A stretch of DNA of 41,081 nucleotides, taken from contig NZ_QLIT01000013.1 in the NCBI RefSeq assembly GCF_003574485.1, positions 1 through 41,081 on the forward strand, read 5' to 3'. Under the pieces are notes generated by a model that saw nothing but the letters and a program-made list of their open reading frames with translations, was not told where the DNA came from and did not search any database. This document shows, in pieces, positions 25,699 through 38,594 of this stretch. Each line of letters begins with the position of its first letter. The stretch's first letter is position 1. Source of the DNA: Facilibium subflavum (GTDB taxonomy: Bacteria; Pseudomonadota; Gammaproteobacteria; Francisellales; Francisellaceae). Made by a program: the position numbers and the translations under genes.

Positions 25699-26877
25699 TT
25701 AAGACTCAAGCTTAAGTGCATTATAAATTCTGGATGATCTGGAACCACGGTTATTTTCCACATATGTTTGAAATAATATAGAGTCGCTAGTTTTGTTTTT
25801 CCAGCCTTCATTTGCAGATGTTTTACTGAAAATACCAGAGTGGGCTTTACCGTAATCGTGTATATCTTTGGCAAGGTTGATATTGTTTGTCGACAAGTCA
25901 CCCTTGCCATTTTTAGAATATTTATCATAAAGTTCTAGTGCTTTTTTTGTTCGAGTGCCATCTCGTGCATTCTTCCTAATATCCTCGATGTTCTTTGCAC
26001 TATCTATAATCGAACCTCTTTTTTTGAAACGAGTTGTTTCGCCTTCAAACAAGGCATTGTATATTTTTGTAATTGCAGTTATTTCTGGTGATTTTTGAAT
26101 GTTTGATTCTGTTTTATTTTTAGGTTCGCTATTTGGATCATACTTAGTATTTCTGGCAGTTTGATAAGTACCAAAGACATTTTTGTGAATGCACGAGATA
26201 TTTTCAGATAGAATCTCACTAGTATTCGTGATATCAACTTTCATTATAATATCTTTCAAATCAGGTCGATAGTCTGGATCTTCAACGGCGCTTTTTAAAC
26301 CATGATGTATTTTTGCAGCCTTAAAAGCTCGCCCCATTGAAGATTGACTTTTTTTGTTTCCATTTATTTTTTCTAAAAACTGAAATTGCTTAAATGCATT
26401 ATCTATATCATTACCTATATTCAATGCAAGATTTATAATTATATAACAAAACGTACCTGGTTGATCATTACCATTTTCTCTGTTGAGCTTTTCGTAAATA
26501 TCATCACGCTCATGCTCAATAGGATCTTTAGGCTGTTGATTAAACTGACTAAAATTAAATGTAGGTTTTTTAAAATTATTAGTATGAGCATTTGATTTAT
26601 TTTGTGATGTTTTAGTAGGTTCTTGATGGTGCTCAAAAAGATAATTATATCTATCGTATGCCTGTTGTAGTATTTTGAATGCTTTATCCGCGTTCTCTTT
26701 ATCATCTTGGTTTTTATCTGGATGAAGCTGGACTGCCAACTTTCTGTATTGTCGTCGGATATCTTCTTTTGATGCATTATTTTGCAAGTTAAAAACCTTC
26801 AATACATCTTCTTTACAAGCAGAATTGAAGTTAATCTTGTCATATGATAGTAATCTAGTAATTTCAGGCTTTGACAT
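25699..26877 (-). CDS. J-domain (DnaJ-like) protein of unknown partner
   Basis: The 392-residue protein has a clear J-domain at residues about 23-82: VLKVFNLQNNASKEDIRRQYRKLAV, then the essential HPD at 52-54, then FKILQQAYDRYNYLF. J-domains stimulate Hsp70 ATPase. There is no Gly/Phe-rich linker, no zinc finger and no DnaJ C-terminal domain. The remaining 300 residues are low-complexity and Lys/Asn-rich, with no family I recognise. No dnaK lies nearby. The ATG at 26877 is chosen over a TTG at 26892; GGGGG lies upstream. It is monocistronic and AT-rich compared with the neighbouring sox and atp genes. A role in steering host or bacterial Hsp70 is possible but unproven. Confidence 0.85.
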   Translation of the reverse strand: MSKPEITRLLSYDKINFNSACKEDVLKVFNLQNNASKEDIRRQYRKLAVQLHPDKNQDDKENADKAFKILQQAYDRYNYLFEHHQEPTKTSQNKSNAHTNNFKKPTFNFSQFNQQPKDPIEHERDDIYEKLNRENGNDQPGTFCYIIINLALNIGNDIDNAFKQFQFLEKINGNKKSQSSMGRAFKAAKIHHGLKSAVEDPDYRPDLKDIIMKVDITNTSEILSENISCIHKNVFGTYQTARNTKYDPNSEPKNKTESNIQKSPEITAITKIYNALFEGETTRFKKRGSIIDSAKNIEDIRKNARDGTRTKKALELYDKYSKNGKGDLSTNNINLAKDIHDYGKAHSGIFSKTSANEGWKNKTSDSILFQTYVENNRGSRSSRIYNALKLES

Positions 26878-27173
26878 TTGCAGCACCCCCAAGTTTTTAC
26901 ATTAATTACACAACAATAACATTTATACTTATCTTTTAAGAACCGTAGAGTTACGCATTTTAACTTCGGTTGATAATGTGGAGATTACCGGAATTAGTAA
27001 ATTATTTATCAGCATTTAAGAAATAACTGAAAGCGTAAACCCACGTAAGATTTAAGTCCATCACATCATTTCACCATGCTACTTTATGTGCTCCCTGCCA
27101 ATAAGCCCAATTAACTCAGCATAGTAAACGTGCTTGTGTCAACAAATCACGCAAAAAAAGAATACGTTTTCAC
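26878..27173. other. Intergenic region upstream of the atp promoter
   Basis: With the promoter and leader this gap is about 357 bases. I see no coding sequence. A long imperfect hairpin spans 26941-26971 (AACCG...GAGTT, loop, AACTT-CGGTT), without a T-run. It may lie in the 5' leader of the J-protein transcript or upstream of the atp promoter; its role is unknown. Confidence 0.4.
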
Positions 27174-27202
27174 TTGCACCTTTAGCTTGGTGTCTATATA
27201 CT
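27174..27202 (+). promoter_or_regulatory. Sigma70-type promoter of the ATP synthase operon
   Basis: TTGCAC (27174-27179), 17 bases, TATACT (27197-27202). Both hexamers are close to consensus and the spacing is ideal. Transcription would start near 27209, about 26 bases before the atpI ATG. Confidence 0.7.
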
Positions 27203-27234
27203 GCTTGGCGTAAATTCAAGGGTTATATAGAGAA

Positions 27235-28429
<1,195 letters not shown>

Positions 28430-28469
28430 AAAATTAATAATAGTTTCAACCATCAAAAAACAAAAGTAA

Positions 28470-28787
<318 letters not shown>

Positions 28788-28842
28788 GTTTTGCTGATTT
28801 ATTGCATTCACAAAAACATGAGCCTATCCCAAAGGAGAAATC

Positions 28843-29313
28843 ATGGATATTAATATCACCTTAATCGGCCAAATAATCACTTTTGCCATTTTTGTTGGTT
28901 TTACGATGAAATTCGTCTGGCCACCGCTTAAAAAGGCAATGGATGAGCGAAAGGCTAAAATTGCTGATGGCCTTGCCTCAGCAGATCGTGCTGAAAAAGA
29001 GCTTGAGGTTGCACGGCGTAAAGCAAATGAAATCATTCATGATGCCAAAGCACAAGCAACTAAAATCATTGAGCAGGCAAATATGCGCGCTATGCAGATT
29101 GATGAAGAAGCCAAAGAGACTGCTCGCGCTGATGCAGAGCGTATTAGAAAAGCTGCCAATGATGAGGCTGAATCACAGATTCGCCTAATGAAGCAGCAGC
29201 TTCGTAAAGAGGTTGTCAACATTGCCGTTTCTGGTGCTGAGAAGTTGATCCATAAAAATATTGATATGACGACTAACAATCAGTTATTAGAAGAGATGGC
29301 TGCTGAGCTATAA
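28843..29313 (+). CDS. atpF: F0 ATP synthase subunit b
   Basis: Subunit b is the peripheral stalk. The 156-residue protein has one N-terminal membrane helix ([24 protein letters not shown]) and a long charged helix rich in Ala, Glu, Lys and Arg that forms the dimeric stalk. Length equals that of E. coli. CAAAGGAG precedes the ATG. It lies 55 bases after atpE in the operon. Confidence 0.98.
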   Translation: MDINITLIGQIITFAIFVGFTMKFVWPPLKKAMDERKAKIADGLASADRAEKELEVARRKANEIIHDAKAQATKIIEQANMRAMQIDEEAKETARADAERIRKAANDEAESQIRLMKQQLRKEVVNIAVSGAEKLIHKNIDMTTNNQLLEEMAAEL

Positions 29314-29331
29314 ACCAAAGAGGTAAACTTA

Positions 29332-29868
29332 ATGACAGATATGACACCAATTGCCAGACCTTATGCACAAGCAGCTTATGAGTTTGCAAAAGAAAAAGGC
29401 GTTGTTTCAAATTGGTCAAGCATGTTGTTAAACTTAGCAGAATCTATCAACAACCAAGACATTCAAGCTTTACTCAATAACCCTGTCTATACACAACAAG
29501 ACATTGCTGAGCTTTTAATCTCTACTTTATCTCAAGTATTAAGCGAACACATGATAAACTTGATTCGCGTTATTGCAGGGCATAAGCGTCTTGCTGTCAT
29601 TCCATGGATTTATGCTTTATTTTTGCAATATAAATCAGATGATGAAAAAGCAAAAACAGCAACAATCACAACAGCCTATAAAACATCGGCAGAGTATATT
29701 GAGAAATTACAACAAAAGCTTGAGCGCAAGTTTAATTGTGCGATCAATGTTAAAACAGCAATCGACCCCAAATTAATTGGTGGTGCCTTAATTGAAGTCG
29801 GTGACCTTGTTATCGATGGCTCAATTAAAGGTAAATTGGCAAAATTACAGCATGAATTACAAGCTTAA
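29332..29868 (+). CDS. atpH: F1 ATP synthase subunit delta
   Basis: Subunit delta links the peripheral stalk to the F1 head. The 178-residue protein begins [16 protein letters not shown] and ends with [29 protein letters not shown], the two family hallmarks. It follows atpF by 18 bases and precedes atpA by 20. Confidence 0.98.
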   Translation: MTDMTPIARPYAQAAYEFAKEKGVVSNWSSMLLNLAESINNQDIQALLNNPVYTQQDIAELLISTLSQVLSEHMINLIRVIAGHKRLAVIPWIYALFLQYKSDDEKAKTATITTAYKTSAEYIEKLQQKLERKFNCAINVKTAIDPKLIGGALIEVGDLVIDGSIKGKLAKLQHELQA

Positions 29869-29888
29869 CAAAATTAGGAAGAAAGATT

Positions 29889-31430
29889 ATGCAACTAACT
29901 TCAGCAGAGATTAGTGGACTAATTAAAGAAAGAATCGAGAAGTTTGACAATACGCCTGAGACGAAAACTGAAGGCACTATTGTAAGCGTTTCTGATGGCA
30001 TTATTCGCATCCACGGTCTAAACGATGTCGCCTCAGGTGAAATGATTGAGCTACCAGGCAATGTTTATGGTTTAGCATTAAACTTAGAACAGGACTCTGT
30101 AGGTGCCGTTGTTCTTGGTGATTATGAACACATTCAAGAAGGCCAAAAAGCCTATTGCACGGGCAGAATTCTAGAAGTTCCAGTGGGTGAAAGCCTATTA
30201 GGCCGCGTTGTTGATGCACTTGGTACGCCAATTGATGGCAAAGGTGATATTAAAACATCACAAACCGCACCGATTGAAAAAGTCGCACCTGGCGTTATTT
30301 GGCGTCAATCCGTTGACCAGCCTGTTCAGACAGGAATTAAAGCGATCGACTCTATGGTGCCAATTGGTCGTGGCCAGCGCGAGCTTATTATCGGTGATAG
30401 ACAGACTGGTAAAACTGCCGTGGCTATTGATGCGATTATTAACCAAAAAGACACCGGTGTAAAATGTATTTACGTTGCCGTTGGGCAAAAAGCGTCATCT
30501 GTTGCTGATGTTGTACGAAAACTAGAAGAACATGATGCATTAGCACATACAATTATCGTTGCTGCAAATGCAGCAGATTCAGCTGCTTTACAATACCTGG
30601 CACCTTATGCTGGATGTGCAATGGGCGAATATTTCCGTGATCGTGGCGAAGATGCCTTAGTTATTTATGATGATTTGACAAAACAAGCCTGGGCATATCG
30701 CCAAATTTCATTATTGTTACGCCGTCCACCAGGTCGTGAAGCTTACCCTGGCGATGTCTTTTATCTACATTCACGCTTACTTGAGCGCGCAGCACGCGTC
30801 AATGCTGAATACGTAGAAAAGCAAACCAATGGTGAAGTCAAAGGGAAAACAGGTTCATTAACAGCCTTACCAATTATTGAAACGCAAGCTGGCGATATCT
30901 CAGCCTTCGTTCCGACCAACGTTATTTCTATTACTGATGGACAAATCTTCCTGGAAACAGATTTGTTTAATGCAGGGATTCGTCCAGCAATCAATGCCGG
31001 AAACTCTGTGTCACGTGTTGGTGGGTCTGCACAGACCAAGATTATTAAAAAACTTGGTGGTGGTGTGCGTTTAGCACTTGCACAATATCGTGAGCTTGAG
31101 GCATTCTCACAGTTTGCCTCAGATCTTGACGATGCAACCCGTGCACAATTGCAACGAGGTGAGCGCGTAACTGAGCTTATGAAACAAAAACAATTTTCAC
31201 CTTTAAGCATTGCGAAAATGGCACTATCTTTATATGCTGCAGATAAAGGGCACCTTGATGATATTGAACTTAGCAAAGTGGGCAGTTTTGAAAGTGCACT
31301 ACATGCTTATGCAGAAAGTCAGCACAAAGCATTTTTAGATGAGCTAAATCAAAAATGCAATTATAATGATGAAGTCGCAGCAAAGCTTGAAACCATCATT
31401 AAAGAGTGCAAAGAAACGCAATCTTGGTAG
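29889..31430 (+). CDS. atpA: F1 ATP synthase subunit alpha
   Basis: Subunit alpha forms the non-catalytic nucleotide sites of F1. The 513-residue protein has the same length as in E. coli and contains the P-loop GDRQTGKT near residue 170, [34 protein letters not shown], and [11 protein letters not shown]. The start [18 protein letters not shown] is typical. AGGAAGA lies upstream of the ATG. It is in the usual operon position. Confidence 0.99.
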   Translation: MQLTSAEISGLIKERIEKFDNTPETKTEGTIVSVSDGIIRIHGLNDVASGEMIELPGNVYGLALNLEQDSVGAVVLGDYEHIQEGQKAYCTGRILEVPVGESLLGRVVDALGTPIDGKGDIKTSQTAPIEKVAPGVIWRQSVDQPVQTGIKAIDSMVPIGRGQRELIIGDRQTGKTAVAIDAIINQKDTGVKCIYVAVGQKASSVADVVRKLEEHDALAHTIIVAANAADSAALQYLAPYAGCAMGEYFRDRGEDALVIYDDLTKQAWAYRQISLLLRRPPGREAYPGDVFYLHSRLLERAARVNAEYVEKQTNGEVKGKTGSLTALPIIETQAGDISAFVPTNVISITDGQIFLETDLFNAGIRPAINAGNSVSRVGGSAQTKIIKKLGGGVRLALAQYRELEAFSQFASDLDDATRAQLQRGERVTELMKQKQFSPLSIAKMALSLYAADKGHLDDIELSKVGSFESALHAYAESQHKAFLDELNQKCNYNDEVAAKLETIIKECKETQSW

Positions 31431-31439
31431 GAGAAAAGC

Positions 31440-32321
31440 ATGTCTGGTAGCCGCGAGATTCGCACGAAAATTAACAGTGTGAAAAACACCCAGAAAATCA
31501 CGCGCGCAATGGAACTTGTTGCGGCAAGTAAAATGCGAAAAGCACGTGATAGAATGGAAGAAGCACGTCCCTATGCACACTATGCGCGCGATATTATTGC
31601 ACATGCAACACGCGCCAGTATGGAGTATGCACACCCCTATTTCCAAAAACGTGAAATAAAGCGTGCCGGATTGATTGTTGTCTCAACTGATCGTGGCTTA
31701 TGTGGCGGTCTGAATATAAATTTATTTAAAGAGGTACTAAAAACAATCCGAAGTTATCAACAGCAAAAAATTGATGTTGACCTATGTCTAATTGGTGCTA
31801 AAGCAGAAAGTTTTTTCAAGCGTTTATCAGGTGTTAACATTATTTCAGTGGCGAGCTTTCAGGAAAACCAGATCACCATTAGTGAGGTCACTGGTGCTGT
31901 TGCTGTCATGATCGATGCATTTGATAACAATAAAATTGATGCACTGAGCTTGTTTAGTAATAGCTTTGTCAACACGATCAAGCAAAAACCAACAAAAGAA
32001 GCTTTGCTGCCAATACCAAATATGCATAGCGATTCATCAGCACCACAAACACAAAGCAAGGAACATTGGGATTATATCTATGAACCCGGCGCTAAACGCG
32101 TGTTAGATGTTTTATTGGTACGTTATGTTGAGTCACAGGTTTATTGTGGTGTCGTTGAAAACATGGCGTGTGAGCAAGCAGCAAGAATGCTTGCAATGAA
32201 AAATGCCACAGATAATGCAGGCGATATTATTAATTCGTTGAAACTACAATACAACAAAGCACGCCAAGCAGTAATTACACAAGAACTTGCTGAAATTGTA
32301 TCAGGTGCTGCAGCTGTATAG
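31440..32321 (+). CDS. atpG: F1 ATP synthase subunit gamma
   Basis: Subunit gamma is the central rotor shaft. The 293-residue protein has SGSREIRTKINSVKNTQKITRAMELVAASKM at the start and SEMRAARMLAMKNATDNA-like residues (EQAARMLAMKNATDNAG) at the end, the conserved coiled-coil pair. STDRGLCGGLN lies in the middle domain. It is placed between atpA and atpD with AGGAG before the ATG. Confidence 0.99.
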   Translation: MSGSREIRTKINSVKNTQKITRAMELVAASKMRKARDRMEEARPYAHYARDIIAHATRASMEYAHPYFQKREIKRAGLIVVSTDRGLCGGLNINLFKEVLKTIRSYQQQKIDVDLCLIGAKAESFFKRLSGVNIISVASFQENQITISEVTGAVAVMIDAFDNNKIDALSLFSNSFVNTIKQKPTKEALLPIPNMHSDSSAPQTQSKEHWDYIYEPGAKRVLDVLLVRYVESQVYCGVVENMACEQAARMLAMKNATDNAGDIINSLKLQYNKARQAVITQELAEIVSGAAAV

Positions 32322-32332
32322 CATCAGAATAA

Positions 32333-33739
<1,407 letters not shown>

Positions 33740-33756
33740 CTTAGGGTGTATTCACA

Positions 33757-34206
33757 ATGTCTGACAAACTCATAACCGTTGACATCGTCAGCCAAGAAGG
33801 TTCCGTCTACAATGCTAAGGCAAAAATCGTTAATCTTCGTGGCAGTGAAGGTGAAATGGGTATTTCCTATGGACATACTCAGCTAATTTCCACTATGCCT
33901 GCTGGTGTTGTGCGTATTGAGCGAGAAGATGCAGAAGATACACTATATGTATCAGGCGGTATCGTCGAGGTTCAACCACACCAAGTTATTATATTAGCTG
34001 ATGTTATGGAACGTGCTAAAGACCTAAATCAGGCTGCCGCTGAAAAGGCTAAAGAAAAAGCTCAAAAAGCTTTAGAAGAAGCAAAAGGTGAAAACAAGGT
34101 AGATGTTGAAGAAGCACGTAAAATGTTGGCTGAAGCCGAAGCACGCTTGAAAGCGCTCAAGATTCTCAAAGGTGTCAATGCGTATTATCCATCATCAGAT
34201 GAATAA
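33757..34206 (+). CDS. atpC: F1 ATP synthase subunit epsilon
   Basis: Subunit epsilon is the rotor-base regulatory subunit that can inhibit ATP hydrolysis. The 149-residue protein has the N-terminal beta-sandwich (VDIVSQEGSVYNAKAKIVNLRGSEGEMGISYGHTQLIS) and a helical C-terminal part rich in Ala, Glu and Lys, slightly longer than in E. coli (139). It closes the atp operon and faces the LysM lipoprotein gene on the other strand 31 bases away. No clear terminator is visible between them. Confidence 0.97.
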   Translation: MSDKLITVDIVSQEGSVYNAKAKIVNLRGSEGEMGISYGHTQLISTMPAGVVRIEREDAEDTLYVSGGIVEVQPHQVIILADVMERAKDLNQAAAEKAKEKAQKALEEAKGENKVDVEEARKMLAEAEARLKALKILKGVNAYYPSSDE

Positions 34207-34237
34207 TACATATTTTCTAATAACCCCTAAGTAAGTA

Positions 34238-34531
34238 TTAACAATCTTCTTTGGCTGGGATAACCAGCACTTCTCCTGTATAAATTTTTGCTTTATCCTT
34301 CATATTATTAGCTTTTTCAATACAGGCCATGGAAACGTCCTCTTTTTTGGCAATTTTCCACAGTGTATCCCCTTTTTGAATCTTATAATTTTTGACTTTG
34401 CTTGTTGGCATATCATTGCTTACATTATTGGCTGCATTAGAAGCGGCTACGCCTTTATCCGATGATCCCATCGTGCTACAGCCTGCAATAAATAAAACGG
34501 CTAACATTAAAATCCACAGATTATTTTTCAT
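34238..34531 (-). CDS. LysM-domain lipoprotein
   Basis: The 97-residue precursor has a lipoprotein signal peptide with lipobox FIAGC, so Cys18 would be lipidated and the protein anchored in a membrane. A Ser/Asn-rich linker is followed by one LysM domain (residues about 48-92; NYKIQKGDTLWKIAKKE, then IYTGEVLVIP), which binds peptidoglycan. Two further Cys (about residue 70 and the last residue) might form a disulfide. It probably acts in cell-envelope attachment; no specific function is known. GGAGG precedes the ATG. It is monocistronic and divergent from a small gene. Confidence 0.9.
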   Translation of the reverse strand: MKNNLWILMLAVLFIAGCSTMGSSDKGVAASNAANNVSNDMPTSKVKNYKIQKGDTLWKIAKKEDVSMACIEKANNMKDKAKIYTGEVLVIPAKEDC

Positions 34532-34658
34532 AAATTTTTCCTCCAGTTTGATACTTGCCTCCCCCAGATGGTAAAAACCTTAGACAACCCATCTTGCTTT
34601 ACCTATAATTTAAAGTAAATCTAGGTTATTGTTTAGTGTAGCAGAAGGAGTTGATATT

Positions 34659-34868
34659 ATGAATATGAAAGAACTTGTTGAACGAATTTATCAGCAAAAC
34701 ATTCCTATTGAGGAAAAAATCAAGCAACTTAAAGAGATTGAATTAGACTGTATTAATCAAATTGACGCACAAGATCAAAATATGCATCCTGAGCAACATC
34801 ATCGACTTTCTGAAGGGCTCCGAAAAGCACGGGATTATTTAAGGGTATTGACACAAAGCGAAGGATAG
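34659..34868 (+). CDS. Small protein of unknown function
   Basis: I do not recognise this 69-residue protein. The frame is open from 34629, but AAGGAG at 34645-34650 is properly spaced for the ATG at 34659. The product (NMKELVERIYQQNIPIEEKI onward) is highly charged and probably all-helical, with HPEQHHRLSEGLRKARDYLR near the end. There is no signal peptide, Cys or membrane helix. It is followed by a notable inverted-repeat region. The good ribosome binding site supports real translation, but homology must be checked. Confidence 0.65.
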   Translation: MNMKELVERIYQQNIPIEEKIKQLKEIELDCINQIDAQDQNMHPEQHHRLSEGLRKARDYLRVLTQSEG

Positions 34869-34956
34869 AGTCATTCCAAGAAATACTTAATATTAAGTAA
34901 ATTTTAATACAAAAGGTATTGATACTAATGTGAGATAATATATTTTAGAATGACTC
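34868..34956. repeat. Inverted repeat with internal palindrome
   Basis: GAGTCATTC (34868-34876) and its exact inverse GAATGACTC (34948-34956) bracket 71 bases of AT-rich DNA. Inside lies the perfect 16-base palindrome TACTTAATATTAAGTA (34884-34899) and a small AATAC/GTATT hairpin near 34906-34920. The left arm begins on the last base of the small gene's stop codon. It could fold as one branched hairpin at the end of that transcript, or be a tiny non-autonomous mobile element. No clear target duplication is seen. Confidence 0.6.
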
Positions 34957-35007
34957 AAAACTGAAAATGAGATTATCAGACCATATAGCGTGTGCTTATT
35001 TTCATTA

Positions 35008-35253
35008 TTATACTTTTAGAACAAAAATATTATATTTTTTAAGTTTTGACCGTAAAGTTGTAATGCTCATGCCAAGCACATCTGCACAGCTGGTTAAATT
35101 GAAGCCCGTATACTCTAAAGTTGCCTGAATCAAGCCACGCTCAACTTCTTCATGAATTAAATCAAACATACAACGTGGTCTTATGCAAGCTCTTTGCAAA
35201 TCCTTGTAGTGATTCTCAGCAACCGCATAAACAAATTTTTCTAGGTAGCTCAT
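35008..35253 (-). CDS. Fis-family DNA-binding protein
   Basis: The 81-residue protein ends in a Fis/NtrC-type helix-turn-helix: IHEEVERGLIQATLEYTGFNLTSCADVLGMSITTLRSKLKKYNI aligns with the C-terminal region of Fis, including the final TLRxKLKKY signature (quoted here in parts; the match covers residues about 33-76). Fis proteins bend DNA and modulate rRNA promoters, recombination and nucleoid structure. The N-terminal beta-hairpin arm is short. It stands alone rather than behind dusB, the usual fis neighbour, so it may be a paralogue. The frame starts at an ATG after AAGGAT, and the C-terminus carries a few extra hydrophobic residues. Confidence 0.85.
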   Translation of the reverse strand: MSYLEKFVYAVAENHYKDLQRACIRPRCMFDLIHEEVERGLIQATLEYTGFNLTSCADVLGMSITTLRSKLKKYNIFVLKV

Positions 35254-35428
35254 TTTGTAATCCTTAACACGCTATATTACTTATTGTACTTTCTATAATA
35301 GGTGACAAGGATAAACTTAACCTACAGATAATAACATAAGATACATGGGAAAATTTCTGAAATCCCTATAGATAAAATGATATTAAAGCCGACGTCATTT
35401 ACAGGTATATTGTTTAATTTTGCCCGTC

Positions 35429-35905
35429 TTAGCGAAGTTTTTGTCTTTTTTCTTCCACTTTCAAAGCAGCTTTATCTTTCTTATTCTTATCATCCTGCTC
35501 AGATATAACCTGCTTTTGATCCTCTTGATCAGCATCTTCAGAGGTGATTAGCTTCTCATCATCTTTTCTTGCTTTTTGTATCAGATCCGCCATCTTATTA
35601 CCATAAGCAAGTGAATCATCATAGATAAAGCGCAAAGAAGGCGCCACACGCAAATTAATTTGCTTAGCAACTGCACTTCTAAAGAAACCTTTTGCTGATT
35701 CAAATGCTTTGAGCAAATCATTAACTTGAACATCCTTATCCACTGAAGAAAAATATACCTTTGCCGATGACAAGTCTTTTGACACATCAACGCCTGTAAT
35801 CGAAACCCAACGTAGTCTTGGATCTCTGACTTTCTTTGCAAGCAGTGCTACGATGACTTTTTGAATCTCATCCGCAACACGCTGTACCCGTGCTGTTGTT
35901 GCCAT
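35429..35905 (-). CDS. rbfA: Ribosome-binding factor A
   Basis: RbfA binds the 30S subunit late in assembly and helps 16S rRNA 5'-end maturation, especially in the cold. The 158-residue protein has RVQRVADEIQKVIVALLAKKVRDPRL, VSITGVDVSKDLSSAKVYFS, and VAPSLRFIYDDSLAYGNKM, the KH-like fold landmarks. A charged tail (last about 40 residues, rich in Lys, Glu, Asp and Gln) extends beyond the core. The start is two bases after the infB stop. truB, rpsO and pnp do not follow, unlike in E. coli. Confidence 0.97.
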   Translation of the reverse strand: MATTARVQRVADEIQKVIVALLAKKVRDPRLRWVSITGVDVSKDLSSAKVYFSSVDKDVQVNDLLKAFESAKGFFRSAVAKQINLRVAPSLRFIYDDSLAYGNKMADLIQKARKDDEKLITSEDADQEDQKQVISEQDDKNKKDKAALKVEEKRQKLR

Positions 35906-35907
35906 AA

Positions 35908-38583
35908 TTATATTTCTCTTTTCACTTCTATTGTCTCAAATACTTCGATTTGATCTCCAGCTTTAACATCGTTATAGTTTTTAACGCCAATCCCGCATTC
36001 AAGCCCTTTTTTGACTTCATTTGCGTCTTCTTTAAAGCGTTTTAACGATTCAAGTGTCCCTTCATAAATCACAACCTGATCACGAAGGACACGGATTGGG
36101 TTATTTCGCTTAATAACGCCATCAATTACCATACAACCTGCAATTGAGCCAAATTTAGATGAGCGGAAGACATCACGAACCTCAGCTACACCAATAATCT
36201 GCTCACGCAACTCAGGTGATAGCAAACCAGACATTGCCTGTTTTACATCCTCAATAAGATCGTAAATGACGCTGTAATATCGAAGCTCAACATCCTCAGA
36301 CTCGGCTTGTTTTTTTGCCGAGGCATCAGCACGAACATTAAAACCAAACAATACAGCCTGAGAGGCTAAAGCAAGGCTTACATCAGAGGAAGTAATCCCC
36401 CCGATTCCACTGGCAATAACTTCAACTTTGATATCATCATTCGATAGTTTCGTCAGTGAATCTCTAATCGCTTCAACTGAACCTTGAACGTCAGCCTTTA
36501 AGATCACATTAAGTGTCTGCTGGCCATCAGCAGCCTCACCCATACGATCAAACAGGCTAGATAATTTACTGGCCTGCTGTTGCTTTAAACGCTCTTCTTT
36601 TTTCTTTTGCGCTCTGTGCTCTGCTACTTCACGTGCGGTTTTATCATCCTTCACAGCGATCATCTCATCACCTGCATTTGGCACGCCAGATAAGCCTAAG
36701 ATTTCCACAGGTGTTGATGGGCCTGCTTGTTTTATTTTTTGCCCAGTGTCACTAGTCATCGCACGAATACGACCGTACTCAGTACCACATAAAACAATAT
36801 CACCCTGGCTTAAACAACCACTTTGCACCAAAACGGTTGCAACAGCACCACGCCCTTTCTCAAGTTTCGATTCAATAACAACACCTTTAGCAAAACCTTC
36901 ATCCACAGCCTTAAGCTCTAGAACTTCGGCTTGTAGTAATATTGCATCTAATAAATCGTCAATACCCTCACCTGATTTAGCAGATACATGTGTGAACATC
37001 ACATCACCACCCCAATCTTCTGGAATAACATCATGTTGTGATAACTCATTTTTCACACGATCAGGATCAGCTTCTGGCTTATCAATTTTATTAACAGCAA
37101 CAACAATGGGTACACCAGCAGCTTTAGCATGTTGAATCGCTTCAATTGTCTGAGGCATCACACCATCATCAGCAGCCACAACAAGAATAACAATATCCGT
37201 GCTACCTGCACCACGTGCACGCATTGCTGTAAATGCCTCGTGGCCTGGTGTATCTAAAAAGGTGATTTTTCCTTTTGGCGTTTTCACGGAATAAGCGCCG
37301 ATGTGCTGAGTGATACCACCGGCTTCACCAGCGGCAATACGCGCTTTACGAATATAATCTAATAAAGAAGTCTTACCATGATCAACATGTCCCATAATTG
37401 TCACAACAGGTGCACGCGATTTACCCTCATGTGCTGAGGAATCAATCAAGACTGTTTCTTCAATGGTTTCTTCTTTGTGCAGTGTATACGCATGACCAAG
37501 CTCCTCAACGATTAAAATTGCTGTTTCCTGATCAAGTGGCTGATTAATCGTTGCCATAACACCCATTTTAATTAAAATTTTAATCAACTCAGCAGCTTTA
37601 ACAGCCATTTTCTGCGCCAATTCATTAACGGTAATACCTTCATAAATGACTACTTGCTTAGCTTTTTGCTCTACAGGTTTGGTAAACTGCTGTGTTTTAA
37701 CTTTGCCAGCTGCTTTTTTTGTACCAAACTTCTGCCGTCTTGCAAGCGTTTCTGCCTCATCGTATTGGTAAAGCGATTTTGGCGATTGCTTTTTCTGACC
37801 TTTGATTTTTTTAGCCGATTTTTTTGGCTGACCTTCATCATCCAAATCAACAGATTGCGCAGGTTTTAAGCCTTTCTTCTTAGCTTTTTTCTTATTTTCT
37901 TTATCTGCCGCACTTTCACGCGAAGTATCCGCTTCTTTATCATCAGCAGTCTCAGTACTTACTTCTGGCTTAGAAATAATATTAAAGCCACTGGATGCTT
38001 TTTGAACAGGTTTAGATGGCTGTGGTGCTGTTTCTGCTGGCTTATTTTCTTCAACACCAAGGTTATCCTGAGAAGCTTTTTTATCTTCGATTTTCGGCTC
38101 AAGGGCTTCTTCTGAAACACTTTTTTCAGCCTTTTTCTCCACTTTTACTTCAGCAGGCTTTTTCGTTTGTTTTTGTTCTGCAGCGACATCAGCTTTAGTT
38201 TGCTTTTCTGAGACTTTAGCATGGATAGCATCATCTTGCTTTTTAGCTGACACACCTTCGCTGGAATCTTGCGCCTCTACTGCGGTTTCTTGCAAATTTT
38301 CAGCCTTTGGTTTTACTAAGGTTTTCTTTTTACGCACCTCAATATTAACCTTGCGATTCCCCGCAACTTTCAACTGTGTCGTTTTTTTACGTTGTAATGT
38401 CAAAGGCTGTTTCTTCGCTGCACCACTTGTTTGTATATAAGATAGTAATGCATTTTTCTCAGCATCAGTGACCAGATCACTAACTTTATCTTTATGGATG
38501 CCTGACTCTTCTAACTTTTTTAATAGCATTTGCGCGTCAATTTTAACAAGCTTTGCTAGTTGACTTACTGTAATTTCTGCCAT
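35908..38583 (-). CDS. infB: Translation initiation factor IF-2
   Basis: IF-2 is the GTPase that brings fMet-tRNA to the 30S subunit. From the ATG at 38583 the protein has 891 residues. It has the N-terminal IF2-N motif ([23 protein letters not shown]), a long Lys/Glu/Ala-rich linker, a second IF2-N motif ([19 protein letters not shown]), then the G domain with [17 protein letters not shown] and NKIDK, and the C-terminal domains. An ATG at 38598 also opens the frame within the nusA stop region, but GGGGA is well placed for 38583. It lies between nusA and rbfA in the usual order. Confidence 0.98.
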   Translation of the reverse strand: MAEITVSQLAKLVKIDAQMLLKKLEESGIHKDKVSDLVTDAEKNALLSYIQTSGAAKKQPLTLQRKKTTQLKVAGNRKVNIEVRKKKTLVKPKAENLQETAVEAQDSSEGVSAKKQDDAIHAKVSEKQTKADVAAEQKQTKKPAEVKVEKKAEKSVSEEALEPKIEDKKASQDNLGVEENKPAETAPQPSKPVQKASSGFNIISKPEVSTETADDKEADTSRESAADKENKKKAKKKGLKPAQSVDLDDEGQPKKSAKKIKGQKKQSPKSLYQYDEAETLARRQKFGTKKAAGKVKTQQFTKPVEQKAKQVVIYEGITVNELAQKMAVKAAELIKILIKMGVMATINQPLDQETAILIVEELGHAYTLHKEETIEETVLIDSSAHEGKSRAPVVTIMGHVDHGKTSLLDYIRKARIAAGEAGGITQHIGAYSVKTPKGKITFLDTPGHEAFTAMRARGAGSTDIVILVVAADDGVMPQTIEAIQHAKAAGVPIVVAVNKIDKPEADPDRVKNELSQHDVIPEDWGGDVMFTHVSAKSGEGIDDLLDAILLQAEVLELKAVDEGFAKGVVIESKLEKGRGAVATVLVQSGCLSQGDIVLCGTEYGRIRAMTSDTGQKIKQAGPSTPVEILGLSGVPNAGDEMIAVKDDKTAREVAEHRAQKKKEERLKQQQASKLSSLFDRMGEAADGQQTLNVILKADVQGSVEAIRDSLTKLSNDDIKVEVIASGIGGITSSDVSLALASQAVLFGFNVRADASAKKQAESEDVELRYYSVIYDLIEDVKQAMSGLLSPELREQIIGVAEVRDVFRSSKFGSIAGCMVIDGVIKRNNPIRVLRDQVVIYEGTLESLKRFKEDANEVKKGLECGIGVKNYNDVKAGDQIEVFETIEVKREI

Positions 38584-38594
38584 GACTATTCCCC

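Noticed and set aside
30761-31276. A 171-codon open frame antisense to atpA
   Set aside because: It lies wholly inside a highly conserved gene on the opposite strand, has no ribosome binding site, and its composition is what reversing atpA would give.
36746-37135. A 129-codon frame antisense to infB
   Set aside because: It is a shadow of the conserved G-domain region, with no start signals.
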